A stretch of DNA of 64,000 nucleotides from Labia minor (taxonomy: Eukaryota > Arthropoda > Insecta > Dermaptera > Spongiphoridae). The notes beneath the pieces were generated by a model. The model was not told the DNA's origin. It saw only the letters and a list, made by a program, of their open reading frames with translations, and did not search any database. Position 1 is the stretch's first letter. Each line of letters begins with the position of its first letter. This document shows, one piece after another, positions 35,410 through 45,947 of the stretch. The stretch spans positions 42,571,296-42,635,295 of the forward strand of contig OY720346.1 of NCBI GenBank assembly GCA_963082975.1, given 5' to 3'. The position numbers and the translations under genes were made by a program.

Positions 35410-35546
35410 TATTGCGATCAACAAAGATTGGTGTCCAAGCGAGTTGACTATGAACAACAGTAAAGCCAAGGAATTGGCCAGCGAGGACCAGTGTAATCAA
35501 GATGAAATAAAAGTGCGGCATTTGGAGCCGCGCAACACAACAAAAT
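35410..35546 (-). CDS. Internal exon with start codon and signal peptide (host gene)
   Basis: The minus strand shows a textbook exon. The acceptor TTTTTTGTTTGTTTGCAG ends at 35547, 25 bases of 5' UTR follow, and ATG is at 35521-35519. There are 37 codons plus one base, then donor GTAAGT at 35409-35404. The peptide starts MPHFYFILITLVLAGQFLGF, a signal peptide with hydrophobic core at residues 4-23. A likely cleavage lies after VVHS (residue 25), giving a mature start QLAWTPIFVDRN. The acceptor before the ATG implies an upstream non-coding exon to the right. No family is recognised, and downstream exons (left of 35404) were not identified. Base composition is clearly above the surroundings. 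It is secreted or membrane-bound by inference. Confidence 0.5.
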
Positions 35547-35789
35547 CTGCAAACAAACAAAAAATAATAATAAATGAAATTATTATTATTATTATTATTC
35601 AATATGTACTAATAATTAATTTAATACTATAATATTGTTTGCAATCGACTATTAAAAAAATAATAGTTTAAAAATTATATAATAATAATTAGAAAATAAT
35701 TCAGAAGTAAAATTCAGCATTACTAAACTTGAAAATGTGATCATTCAAACTTTACTAAATTTATAAAAATTTAAAATAAAAAATATATT

Positions 35790-35930
35790 TAATTTTTGCA
35801 TATCATGACAATTCAAAACCTCTAGAATACAAAAGTGACTAGAATTTTTCATGACTGTCCGGAAAATTGTAACGTTTTAGACTCAAAATTGGCTGAACTG
35901 ATTATTATGAAATTATATTGCAAAAAAATA
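35790..35930 (+). repeat. Interspersed repeat W, copy 2
   Basis: It matches 30800-30950 block by block (see there), with a small insertion TGTCCGGA. It is AT-rich and non-coding. Confidence 0.55.
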
Positions 35931-36294
35931 TTTTAATTTTATTAAAAATATATTTAATTTAATATAAATAAATGTATAAACTTGCTAATATGGGATTAAT
36001 TTCCTACTACCAATAAAAAAAAAAAAAAAAATTAATTTAAACTAAACTTACATTAATTAATAAATTAAAATAAATTAATGAATTATAATAAATTATTTTT
36101 TATCAATTAAGATTATTCAAATATTAATTAAATTATTCAAGATTACTCGTACTAAAATTTTTTTATTTATTAGATAAAAATAATTTTACTTATATTAGAT
36201 AGATTTATAAAACTTATTAATTATTTAACAAAAAAAATTAAAACTATTAATTCGTTTAAAATGAATATTTAGAATTAATGTTCAACTGTTTTGT
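35931..36294. other. AT-rich sequence
   Basis: It is uniformly AT-rich with an A run near 36018-36031. No feature is recognised. Confidence 0.6.
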
Positions 36295-36620
36295 TGATGT
36301 AATATTTAAGAAACAAATTGAGAACATAAATGTCTTGGTCAAATTGAGGGAACATAACTAAACAACTTGAAATTTGCTGACTTTATAGTTGTATTTGGAA
36401 AATCAAGAGAAGAACTAATAAATGATTGTATGCCTTAGTAAGGAATATTAGGCAGCTGAATTGCAAATTAATCCAAATAAATCACAAATATTTACTAATG
36501 CTTTTATAGAAGACATTAAATTCAATGAAACCCAACCGCATAAAAGTAATTGGAGTCAAATAGTCTGTTTAATAGATAATCAAATACAATAAATAAGTAG
36601 TTGAGCAAATTCCATATTTT
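36295..36620 (+). pseudogene. LINE reverse transcriptase palm fragment
   Basis: The plus strand reads ADFIVVFGKSREELIND (YADDIVLFGKSREEL in intact LINEs). After a frame change it reads AELQINPNKSQIFTN, FIEDIKFNE, and then SQIVCLIDNQI (the YLGQIVS-type block). This is the catalytic YADD region and what follows it in APE-type LINEs. Here the second aspartate is replaced by phenylalanine. There are several frameshifts and stops; it is an old fragment. Its relation to the other LINE copies in the window is not proven. Confidence 0.6.
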
Positions 36621-36674
36621 CAACTTTAAGATTTTGTATATTCTTTGGTGTTTATTTTAACAATATTAATTTCA

Positions 36675-37105
36675 TTGTAAATTCAATATGAAAACTTTTC
36701 TTTTATAAAAATTTTCAATCTATAAATGCAAATGAAAATTAATAATAAAATTAATAAGGATTAAGGAAAGTTATTAAAAACACGATAAATTATAGTCAAA
36801 ACTTCTACTGATGGCATAACTATATATCATAGTATAATTAGAGTATAGTTCAAATAAATAGTAGATCAAATTCCATATTGATGACATTGCATCCATGATA
36901 ACAAAATTGTTGAAATAATCATTTATTTGAATAAAAAAATTTATCTTGAAACATAAAACCTTGTGTTTTTAATAATTTTTAATTTTATTATTAATTTTCA
37001 TTTCCATTTATAGTTTGAAAATTGCTATAAAAGAAAAGTTTTCACATTAAAATTACAAATAAACTAAATGTTTCAATGAGAGTTGTCAATCCAATCTTTA
37101 AATAT
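36675..37105. mobile_element. Long-TIR foldback element, copy 2
   Basis: The left arm (ATATGAAAACTTTTC..., TTTTCAATCTATAAATG, GGAAAGTTATTAAAAACACG) and inverted right arm (AACATAAAACCTTGTG, TTTTAATAATTTT, CATTTATAGTTTGAAAATTG, GAAAAGTTTTCA) correspond to those at 13410-13820. The centre here is longer (about 160 bp) and contains two copies of GTAGATCAAATTCCATAT-like sequence. It is non-coding. Confidence 0.6.
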
Positions 37106-37869
37106 AATTAATTCTTTTCCTGAATTAAGTTATCGGCAAGTACTGAATTCCGCCAATTAAGGTATTTACCTTATCAGCTGGGATAGTGGGTAATTATAAA
37201 GTAAAATAAAAGGTATAATATGACCAAAGAAATAAAAAAAATATATTTTTTTTTATTTGTGAACTAATTACAAGTTATATTCATTAAAGGGCCGAAAGGG
37301 AAAATCACTCTCCCTCTAAGTCTCTGTATCTCTCCATGTCCGTCTCAACTACAGCTTATTTATATTAATTTAAGTGGGGGGGGGGTGGTAGTTTTAGGTG
37401 ATGTAAAACGCACATGAGGAACACTTGTGGAAAAATTATTCCTTCTTTGTTAATTTAATACATAAATAAATTACGATTTTTTTTAATACAGGTATGTCAG
37501 TTATTGTTGTTACCTTTCCTTTATAATATTTTATAGAGAGCCCGTGGGTCGGTGTGAGCTTGGCAATTAAAACAGACCCAACTTTTGAATTTTAACTCCA
37601 AAGGTTGATTAACAGGTTATAAATTATGACAATTTCTATTACATACTTATTCTAATTGTGTAAGCACGTTGAAGCGTGCTTGTGCATGTGAGCGTGCGAC
37701 CATAACTCCTGTGATAATCAATTTCTCCATCCTATCAATAAATCAAACAATAAAATTTATATCAATTGATATATAAAATAAATATAAATTTTCTTATTGT
37801 CTTAATATATTTATATTAAAAATTATTTAAATCATTTATATAAATTAATAAATGGATTTTATTCATTAA
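37106..37869. other. AT-rich sequence with G run
   Basis: A G run (37375-37385) interrupts AT-rich DNA. The segment 37290-37440 has mixed composition. No gene or element end is recognised. Confidence 0.55.
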
Positions 37870-38145
37870 TTGGATCATATTAGATTTCATTTCAATTTTT
37901 CTAATCACGTATTCCATTGGTAGATTCAATGAAATTGGTGATAATGCATCTCTTTGTTTTAATCTATTTCGAATTTCAAATCATTCTGAAGTTCATTCCA
38001 TTCCTTCCTTTTACTACCCTCGCGATAAATCCGTAGCATACGAGCCGATCTTTGGAATTCCCATTAAAGCTATAATTTGAAAAAAAAATTGCCTGATCTA
38101 CTCAATCATATGCTTTACTAGTTAAAAAATATTTGAGAGTTTAGT
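37870..38145 (-). pseudogene. LINE reverse transcriptase fragment
   Basis: On the minus strand, reading from 38145, it gives FLTSKAYD-VDQAIFF, ALMGIPKIG and RNRLKQRDALSPISLNLPME (with in-frame stops), YVIRKIE. These match KAYD-VDR, the GIP block, and GLKQGDALSPLLFNLALEYVIRKI of LINE reverse transcriptases, in the right order. It contains the first catalytic aspartate region but ends before YADD. It is decayed. Confidence 0.65.
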
Positions 38146-38639
38146 TATTGGGCAGCTGCGTATAACAGATTATATTATTTATTTTATATTAATTAAAATA
38201 AGAGATTATAAAAAAATGTATATATGATATTTGATTGAATATGTTGTTTAAAATTTTTGTGCTGCCATCTGAGTGGTAAACCTTCTTTTCAATTTATATA
38301 TTTTTATTATTATTATTAATATTATTAAAAAGTTATTATTATAAAGTATATTTAAATTCAAGTTTTATTTTATTTTTATTATTGTCATTATTATTATAAA
38401 ATTATGATAAGAATAACAAATAGGCATGAATGTTATCAATAATTAAAAAATACAATAAAAGCAAAAAAAAACAAGATAACTAGGCACTCTCATTCATATT
38501 TTATAATAAAAGATAAGAAATGTTGTTGTTTGTATACCCACTGTTGTTTGTATATCAATTAAATATACATCCAAATTATTATATATAGAGTATATATATT
38601 TTAAATTTGAAATGTCACATATAAACGGTTGTATGCATT

Positions 38640-39740
38640 TCGGCGCTCTTCACACCTAGACGGGGGCTCCGCCCCCTATACCCCCGAGTGGTACATAGTA
38701 TTTGGTTAAAAGTAGTAAAAGGTTTTCATCCATTTTGTTTCAATCAGTATATTTCATGAAACATTCATTTCTTTTTGTGTTCTTATTTAAAATATATTTT
38801 AATTTAATCAGTAAATTAATGATATATATTATTATTGTATATGGTATATCTATCTATCTATGTGGCTCAAAGGTACTCGAAAGTTCTTGGCCGCAACAAC
38901 CACATTTCTCCAAGTGTCCCTATCCTGAGCCCTTGTCCCATCTCTCTTACGTCCCTTCCTACGCGTCCTTAGTTTTCCAAGCGGATGTTTTCCATTCGGT
39001 CTATCCACCAATATCTTTTTCCTCTCCCATTCTAGCCACGTGCCCTGCCTATCGCAGCTTTTTCCCTTTTATAACCCTAACTATTTCTGAAGATGCAGAG
39101 AGGTCATGCAATTTCTGGTTATGCAGTCTCCGCCATTCCCGGTGACCTCATCTTTCTTTGGCCAATAAATGCAGGGAAGAATCCTATTCTCAAATACTCT
39201 GAATCTACTCTCATCTCCCAGGGTCACAGACCATGCCTCCCTCCCATATAATTCAACAAGCAAAATAATTGTTTTATATATTTTAATTTTGATCCCCTTT
39301 GATAATAATTTTGATGAGATAAGCCTCTTTACTGCATGATAACAGGCGTTTCCCGATTGTAACCTCGATTTAAATTCTTCTCAAATATCATTATCATTCA
39401 ATTTTTCTACATATTCAAATTCTACATTTTGTATCTTAAGATTTTGGATGTTAATACTCTTCCTCTTTGTTAATAAATATTTTTTCTTTTCACTATTAAT
39501 TTAAAACCTCCATTAATTTTTCCTCGCTATCTGTAATTGCAATTGCCGAATCTCCTATTATATTTAAGTCGTCTGGGTAACCTAATATTTTACATTGATT
39601 TCCGCATCTTATTCTTTCTTTACTACCTTTAAGACAAATTTGTAGATCAAAATTTGAAAACTTTTATCCTGATCTATTGAGACCTGCGTATGTTTTACTA
39701 AAGTCTACAAATAATTGATAACCATTCGTTTCTTATATTA
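38640..39740 (-). mobile_element. LINE 3' part (copy L3) with reverse transcriptase remnant
   Basis: From the right on the minus strand it reads GYQLFVDFSKTYAGLN, IRCGNQCKILGYPDDLNIIG (YADD mutated to YPDD), then the connecting region. Next comes the C-terminal tail with RVFENRILPCIYWPKKDEVT and VELYGREAWSVT. A (GATA)n tract follows (38842-38858 on the plus strand), then a 200-bp extension ending in the G+C hairpin region at 38640-38690. Part of the tail is deleted (the GRPRTRW block is damaged). It is the longest copy of this LINE in the window. Confidence 0.7.
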
Positions 39741-39935
39741 GAAAATTCTAATATATAAATTTATTTTAAAATTATTGCATGCTTAGTAAAATTTTTTATG
39801 GAAATATTAGATGCAGAATTAATACGATTGATAATTAATAATAGAGTATACTATTTAAATATTTCAAGTTTAAATTGGGTAGCTTGTATTGCTGGTTGCC
39901 TAAATGCCAGGGGCTCCTAGTCGAGGGAACGCTCA

Positions 39936-40035
39936 CTCAGTCAGTCAGTCAGTCGATATCGTTGTGTGAGTGCGCATGCCAACTCAAACCAGGCGGGCGG
40001 CGATGATGCTCTTTCTCTCTCTACTATATCAAAAT
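39936..40035 (+). promoter_or_regulatory. Candidate promoter and first exon (TCAGT initiators, donor site)
   Basis: Four overlapping arthropod-type initiators (TCAGT at 39936, 39940, 39944 and 39948) lie in a G+C-richer island (39900-40015). They are followed by a short leader and ATGATG at 40002-40007. The frame MMLFLSLLYQN is interrupted by a strong donor C|GTAAGT at 40036. This is what a short first exon would look like, and the island is exceptional in this AT-rich DNA. No following exon was identified and the TCAG repeat could be a plain microsatellite. Transcription on the other strand, toward the exon at 35.4 kb, is equally possible. Confidence 0.3.
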
Positions 40036-40224
40036 CGTAAGTGTATTTTCTATTTAAATTATCATAATTCACCAATATAAAGCGATCAATTAACATCACC
40101 TCTACCATCATTGTAATAAAGTCTCAAATGATTTACTGATTTTTTTTAATAATTATTTTAATAGAAAAATATCATATTTGTTTTTTACTTCATATTCATA
40201 TTATGAATGATATTTTATTTATTA

Positions 40225-40275
<51 letters not shown>

Positions 40276-40469
40276 ACGTGATATATCTGCACATTATTCA
40301 AAGTTTAATTTAAAATTATTTACACATTTTATTAGAATTTGAAAATGTATATATCTTCTTTTCTTCCAATTAATCTCTTTTCTATTTCATTTAATATAAT
40401 AGGATATATTATATATCGTACCCTATATATATATATATATATATATTGGTATATATATTTCTATTTATT
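40036..40469. other. AT-rich sequence, (TA)n arrays
   Basis: Long (TA)n arrays lie at about 40227-40271 and 40422-40445. Nothing else is recognised. Confidence 0.6.
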
Positions 40470-40907
40470 GAAGTGAAACTTCTTTAGCGGCGTCCTGACA
40501 TTTGGTTGAGAATGGAGAGTGAATTGAAAAATTGAAATTTCGTAACGCGTTACGAAACGAGAGAGAAAAAAGATATAGATATAACGAGTGAGAATGAGAT
40601 AGCCTCTATCTCTGTCTCTCTTTTGTGCGGTGTTTCGTTTTTGAGAGAGAGGCTATCTGGGTCTTTCTTTTGTCCGGTCTTTCGTCTTTGAGAAAGAGGC
40701 TATCTGCGTCTTCGTTTTATGCTGTCTTTCGTTCTAATACCCTGTCGCTAGGTTGAAAGTCCACGGCGCGCAAGTTTTTTTGAATTTTTTAAAATTTTTT
40801 ATATAATTAATCTCAAATTAAATATTTTTTAATATTAAAAAATAACAAATTTCATATTTATATTTATTTATTTTTAATATTAAACGTATTTCATATTTTT
40901 TGAGAGA

Positions 40908-41460
40908 GATTAATAAATATATATATATTTTATTAAAAATAAATATTTTTAATTTTATTTCGAAATTAAATAATGAATTTTAAAATATTTTAAATATAAA
41001 AAAATGTTAATACAATATCATTTAAAAAAAAGCGGGATTAATAAATATATATATATATTTTATTAAAAATAAATATTTTTAATTTTATTTCGAAATTAAA
41101 TAATAAATTTTAAAATATTTTAAATATAAAATTTCGAAATTAAATAATGAATTTTAAAATATTTTAAATATAAAAAAATGTTAATACAATATCATTTAAA
41201 AAAAAAGCGGGATTAATAAATATATATATATATTTTATTAAAAATAAATATTTTTAATTTTATTTCGAAATTAAATAATGAATTTTAAAATATTTTAAAT
41301 ATAAAAAAATGTTAATACAATATCATTTAAAAAAAAGCGGGATTAATAAATATATATATATATTTTATTAAAAATAAATATTTTTAATTTTATTTCGAAA
41401 TTAAATAATAAATTTTAAAATATTTTAAATATAAAAAAAATATTAATACAAAATTAAAAA
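40908..41460. repeat. AT-rich tandem array, 128-130-bp unit
   Basis: The unit begins GATTAATAAATATATATATA at 40908, 41036, 41211 and 41341. It contains AATTTTATTTCGAAATTAAA and ends in TTTAAAAAAAAGCGG. Spacings are 128, 175 and 130 bases. The 175-base unit contains an extra internal duplication of about 47 bases (ATTTCGAAATTAAATAAT...). About 4.3 units lie inside Helentron copy B and none in copy A. Confidence 0.85.
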
Positions 41461-41554
41461 AAGGCGGGAGTAAAATTTCAAAATGGATGCCATTTACGTC
41501 ACCCATATATAATTTTCAATTAAGAAATTAATAATGAAGCTGTAAGTTTCAAGA

Positions 41555-41700
41555 GATGTAATCAATAAAACTCAATTTTTCTTTATAAATACTATATCTA
41601 GTGTGAATTTGAAAAAAATCGTTAGAGCGGTTTTTGAGAACCAATGGTTATAGATAAATAGATAGATATATACAATTTTAGCTAGCATAATAAGATAAGA
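41555..41700 (-). repeat. Repeat family X end fragment inside Helentron B
   Basis: The minus strand reads TCTTATTATGCTAGCTAAAATTG, (TATC)n, CCGCTCTAACGATTTTTTTC and TTTATAAAGAAAAATTGAG, the terminal block of family X as in copy 1 at 4.7 kb. It lies between the tandem array and the endonuclease segment. Confidence 0.55.
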
Positions 41701-41772
41701 TATATATCGTGAAATAATTAAAATTCTCAAGTCAAATATACAGCGTGCACGCATACCGACGCATGTAATTGT

Positions 41773-42344
41773 GTGTGTGAACATGGTCGGCGATTCACAC
41801 GCCAACACATACAGTTATGTGCGTCGATGACCATTCACGTTATTTATCCGAATCTCAACATTACTTTAACACTACTAAATCAATTTAAAATTATTATTGC
41901 ATTTAAAACTGCTTTTCTCTACTCCACAGATTTCACTATGCCGAAAAAAAATAACGACCAAAATTTAGACGATATTATTTATTTCATACACCGTTCACTA
42001 CTGGTTTATAGCCACACAGGTGCTAATGCACTTGAACGAGGCGAAGATAAAATCCCTCTAATTCTCGGTGGAGATTTTAATGTAAATTTTGGATCTGAGA
42101 TGATTCGTTGCCGTTGATCAACTTTCTTCGAGAAACATTTGGTCTGCTTATAAATAACGATCCCAAGGAATCAACAACAAAATCTGGAACTACAATAGAT
42201 GCTGTTTTTACACGTTATATAGAAAATATCGAATCACGAACATATATATCTTATTTTAGTTATCACAAGCCATTAATATCAGTATTACCAATTGAAGCAC
42301 CAACCGACAATAGTACAGGCAATGTAGATATGATGATAGAGTAG
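41773..42344 (+). pseudogene. Helentron endonuclease domain, frameshifted copy
   Basis: It encodes the same EEP-type fragment as 16718-17287: IPLILGGDFNVNFGS, then, after a 2-base insertion at about 42097-42100 (GATCTGAGATGATTC against GATCTGATGATTC in copy A), PLINFLRETFGLL, GTTIDAVFTRY and YFSYHKPLIS. The insertion creates a stop at 42115. Otherwise the two copies differ at only a few residues (for example Q/R in FLQETF), so divergence is recent. There is no helicase and no proper start. Confidence 0.75.
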
Positions 42345-42530
42345 ATAATAATAATAATAAAGCGAATATTTGTTACGAAAATTTTATACTGTTATATGTC
42401 TTTCGAAATGATCCCTTTATTTTTCTCTATTTCTCTCTCACTCACACTCTCAACTAAAATTTATCTTATTCTCTAGATTGTAAGAAGTTTCACTTCCGCC
42501 ACGTGTACGATGCTGCACATTTTGCTTTTA

Positions 42531-42887
42531 TTATTATTTTATTTTTTAATATTTTCTATTCAATATGAGTTGATTTTTTTAATATATATTTGGATATTAT
42601 TCATTTAAGTAAATATAATTTTTTTATTTTCAATTTGAAGTGACATTTATTCTAGAGACGCCCAAGCGGCGGGCTAATTTATTTTCTTTTTTTCTTTTAT
42701 CTTGTAATTTAATGTTTAATTTATCTAAAAAAATGATAAATTCTGATAAATATTTATTCTTTCAATATCAATTATTTTCTGAGAATTCTACATGATTATC
42801 AAAATCAAAAATCAATTGAAATTTAAATAGAAATCATTTTAACATTCTCTTTTAATTATAGATAATAGAAAAGGTCAGTTTTTAATA
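42531..42887. other. AT-rich sequence
   Basis: It is AT-rich with one G+C patch (ACGCCCAAGCGGCGGGC, about 42657-42675). No element is recognised. Confidence 0.55.
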
Positions 42888-42895
42888 CTTTCATT

Positions 42896-43340
42896 GGTAA
42901 TTATACAGAAGACTGGCGAAAGGAGGTAGGTGGTTGAAACTTACTTTGAGGTGTTCCTTGAATGATTCTGAACAACTTTATATGCAACTTTTTTTATGAT
43001 CTCTTTTAGTTTAATTAATAAAAATTAATTAATTAAAAGACTTTTTCGGTTTTTTAAATTCGGTTTATTTTATTTTAGAAATAGTTTTATTCATACCAAA
43101 GTTATTTAAACGCTTTTGCGGAGTTTATATTTTCTAAAATAAAATAAACCGAATTTAAAAAACCGTAAGTCTTTAAATAACTTTAGTATGGATAAACTAT
43201 TTCTAAAATAAAATAAACCGAATTTAAAAAACCGAGAGTCTTTAAATAACTTTAGTATGGATACACAGTTTAATTAATTAAACTAAAAGAGATCATAAAA
43301 AAAGTTGCATATAAAGTTGTTCAGAATCTGTATAATTACC
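42896..43340. mobile_element. Foldback DNA transposon with exact 8-bp duplication
   Basis: Its ends are GGTAATTATACAG and CTGTATAATTACC. It is flanked by CTTTCATT at 42888-42895 and 43341-43348. Longer arms share TTCTGAACAACTTTATATGC...ATCTCTTTTAGTTTAATTAAT. The left arm has about 55 extra bases (42909-42964) after the first 13. The centre has two direct copies of a ~66-bp block (CTAAAATAAAATAAACCGAATTT...GTCTTTAAATAACTTTAGTATGGATA, given in part), plus an inverted version on the left. The 8-bp duplication points to hAT, Merlin or P types. It is non-coding. Confidence 0.85.
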
Positions 43341-43635
43341 CTTTCATTTATTAAACAAGAATTTTATTATGTGTCTTTGAAATATATCTAAATATTATTA
43401 TTTCATTAAAAGTTATAATAACGAAAAATTAATATGTGATATATTGATTAACAGTTCCAAAGTATTTTTAATCTGCATTAAAAAAAATACAACTGATTAT
43501 AAAGGCAGGTATTTTATTAGAATGAATTAATTATAAATTTGGAAATAATTTTAAAACTCAGAAGTTTCTATTAGCTAAACAGCGTAGGCGTTACGTTATA
43601 TATATTATATATTACTCGTATTCTATATTCTATTG

Positions 43636-44100
43636 CAGAGGTTCTTAAACTGTGGTCCGCGGACCCCTGGGGGTCCGCGAAGCCTTTACTGGGGGTCCGC
43701 AAAGCCATCGTACAGGTGCACGAGAAAATGATGAGTCAGTTAAAACTTTAATTAATATAAAAGAAGCGATGGCATGGCTTTGTGAGGAAACAGAGATCAA
43801 ATACCCAAATTCAACGAAATGTGCAAGAAAACTATTGCTACCGTTTCCATCTTCATATTTAGCTGAATTTTCTTTCTTCAATATTATAATTTCTAATAAA
43901 ATGTGTTCTACTATATGCAAAAAAATCGTTATTCACCAATCACTGTTAGAAATATCCATCATATATCCTTGTTCTTATGAGATCGTAAGCCAGAAATTAA
44001 CTAATAAAATGACGTAAAGTACCTAAAGTTGGGATGGGGTCCGTCAAAAAATTTTTTTTCAAGTGGGGGTCCGCGGAGTACATAAGTTTAAGAACCTCTG
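43636..44100. mobile_element. hAT element (Charlie/ZBED5-like), internally deleted, exact 8-bp duplication
   Basis: Its ends are CAGAGGTTCTTAAACTGTGG and its partner (reverse complement CAGAGGTTCTTAAACTTATG). It is flanked by TTCTATTG at 43628-43635 and 44101-44108. G+C blocks GGGGGTCCGCGAAG and GGGGGTCCGCGGAG lie inside both ends. The plus strand keeps part of the transposase C-terminus, EIKYPNSTKCARKLLLPFPS followed by SYLAEFSFF, the hAT dimerisation segment (LLLPFPTSYLVE.GFS in intact relatives). The rest of the transposase is gone. It lies 295 bp from the preceding element. Confidence 0.85.
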
Positions 44101-44108
44101 TTCTATTG

Positions 44109-44462
44109 TATATATCTCGAGACAACTCCCAATATATATACTTGTTTTTCTTATTTTGATTTCAAGCAAGAGCTATTGAACTAATATATATATATTTTCA
44201 TGTTATCTTTTTTATAATTACACACAAAAAAACATCTGATCTGTTAATTTATAAAATATTTCAGTTAAATAGAATTTCTATGCTGAATTTAAATTTGAAT
44301 ATAAGAAATAGAAAAATTCGTAATTCTTAAATGTTATTCCATTATGTATTGCTAAATATACATTTATGTAATATTTTAATTTTTTTATTTGTAATTTTTC
44401 AATTATCACTTGTAAGTATATTCAATTTCTATTTATACACAGACAATTATATATTATTTTTT
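44109..44462. other. AT-rich sequence
   Basis: There is no recognisable gene or element in this stretch. It is AT-rich throughout. Confidence 0.6.
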
Positions 44463-44790
44463 TATTTAAATACTAGCTGCTTAGAGTGCCTTCCGCACTC
44501 TTCACACCTAGACGGGGGCTCAGCCCCGAGTGGTACATAGTATTTGGTTGAGAGTAGTAAAAGGTTTTTATCCATTTTGTTTCAATCAGTATATTACATA
44601 AAACATTCATTTCTATTGTTGTTCTTATTTAAAATATATTTTAATTTAATCAGTAAATTAATTATATATATTATTGTTGTATATGGTATATCTATCTATC
44701 TATGTGGCTAAAAGATATTCGAAAGTTCTTGGACGCAACAACCACATTTCTCCAAGTGTCCCTATCTTGAGCTCTTGTCTCATTTCTTAA
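44463..44790 (-). mobile_element. LINE 3' end (copy L4) with terminal extension
   Basis: The plus strand reads ACTAGCTGCTTAGAGTGCC, the TTCACACCTAGACGGGGGCT block, GTATTTGGTTGAGAGTAGTAAAAGG and (TATC)n, then the first ~90 bases of the LINE tail (GAAAGTTCTTGGACGCAACAACCACATTTCTCC, given in part). It is collinear with copy L3 over the same extension. The second G+C hairpin is shortened here. Confidence 0.7.
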
Positions 44791-44899
44791 AATTATTATT
44801 AAGTAACCCAGAGAATGCCGAGCGGAAAAAAGTCTACACTAAGGTTATAAAACCACTTTCATTTCTAAACCTTCTGTTTATATATATATATTGTATATA

Positions 44900-45040
44900 T
44901 ATTTAGCTATAACTTCGTTTTCTATCTATGTGACAATGTTTCGGTTCTTCTTATTAGGACCATTTTCAGAATTTTCGTTTTGTTATACATTTGTTTTATA
45001 TAGACCTAAACATTGACACATAGGTAGAAAATAAACATAG
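44900..45040 (-). repeat. Penelope-like motif repeat, fourth copy
   Basis: The minus strand reads TTCTGAAAATGGTCC...GAACCGAAACATTGTCACATAG, the motif of the 5.6-kb repeat. TTTCTATCTATGTGACAATGTTT and its near inverse AAACATTGACACATAGGTAGAAA flank the motif, giving inverted arms like those of the 5.6-kb copy. Confidence 0.45.
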
Positions 45041-45894
45041 AGTTGCATTTCCAAACCTTTTATTTTCCATTTGACTGCCCGTTGTCTCTTAATCATTTAT
45101 ACACTTTCTAATTAGCGAATATCATTATTAAAACTAATATATTTTACAAAATTCCAAATTTAAAACATCAAAATTAAATTTTTTTTTAAATATTTTTATT
45201 TATAAATTTATATTTAAAATAGTTATATTTCAAGTATATTTGAATAGAATTGTGTATTGAATTGTTAAACTATTCATAGTCCTATCCATAATAAATTAAT
45301 AAATAAATCCAAAGTTTATGAATTGGATATTATAGTATTTTTTTTTGTATGAATGAATGAAGAGTTTAAGTTAATTTGAGAGAGTCAGTGAAAAAAAGGG
45401 GTGGGTGATGCGTGTGGTGTAGTTAATTTCACACTCAACACACTCACACCCACATCCACCTAAATTCATAGAGAGAAAGAGAGCGAATGTGTTTTATTTT
45501 GTTTCACACTAGATTAATCCTTTCAATGCAATTTCCGGATAAGCTTTGTCACTTTCAATTTTGATATCCGGTTTGTGTGAATCCCTCTAAAAAGTTTTTA
45601 GATACGTAATATATATATATTTTGGAATCTTCACTTTCATCCCCTCACTCTCACATTTATCCCAATATACCAATCTGCAGATTCTATTCATAAATCATCC
45701 ATTTATTCGTCAACCCATCTGGATAGGATTAACTATTCCAATTTGTTTGTATAGGATATTTAACAGCAACAACATTTCATTCTCAATTGATCTCATTTCT
45801 TATAAATTTTAAATTTTAAACAAAAATCAATATATTATATATAATATATTATTCTAGATATATCTATATAATATAAATTAAAGTCTTTATTTAA

Positions 45895-45947
<53 letters not shown>

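Larger units (their letters stand above)
40470..42530 (+). mobile_element. Helentron copy B (internally deleted)
   Basis: The 5' end is GAAGTGAAACTTCTTTAGCGGCG. The subterminal inverted partner GAAGTTTCACTTC lies about 45 bases before the 3' end, followed by CACGTGTACGATGCTGCAC and TTTTGCTTTT. It shares with copy A the 20-bp palindrome (40538-40557), the ~50-bp tandem repeats (40585-40735) and the endonuclease segment with 3' end (41700-42530). Between these parts, where A carries a HINE, B has a 128-130-bp tandem array and a fragment of repeat X (41555-41700). The helicase is absent. Confidence 0.75.
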
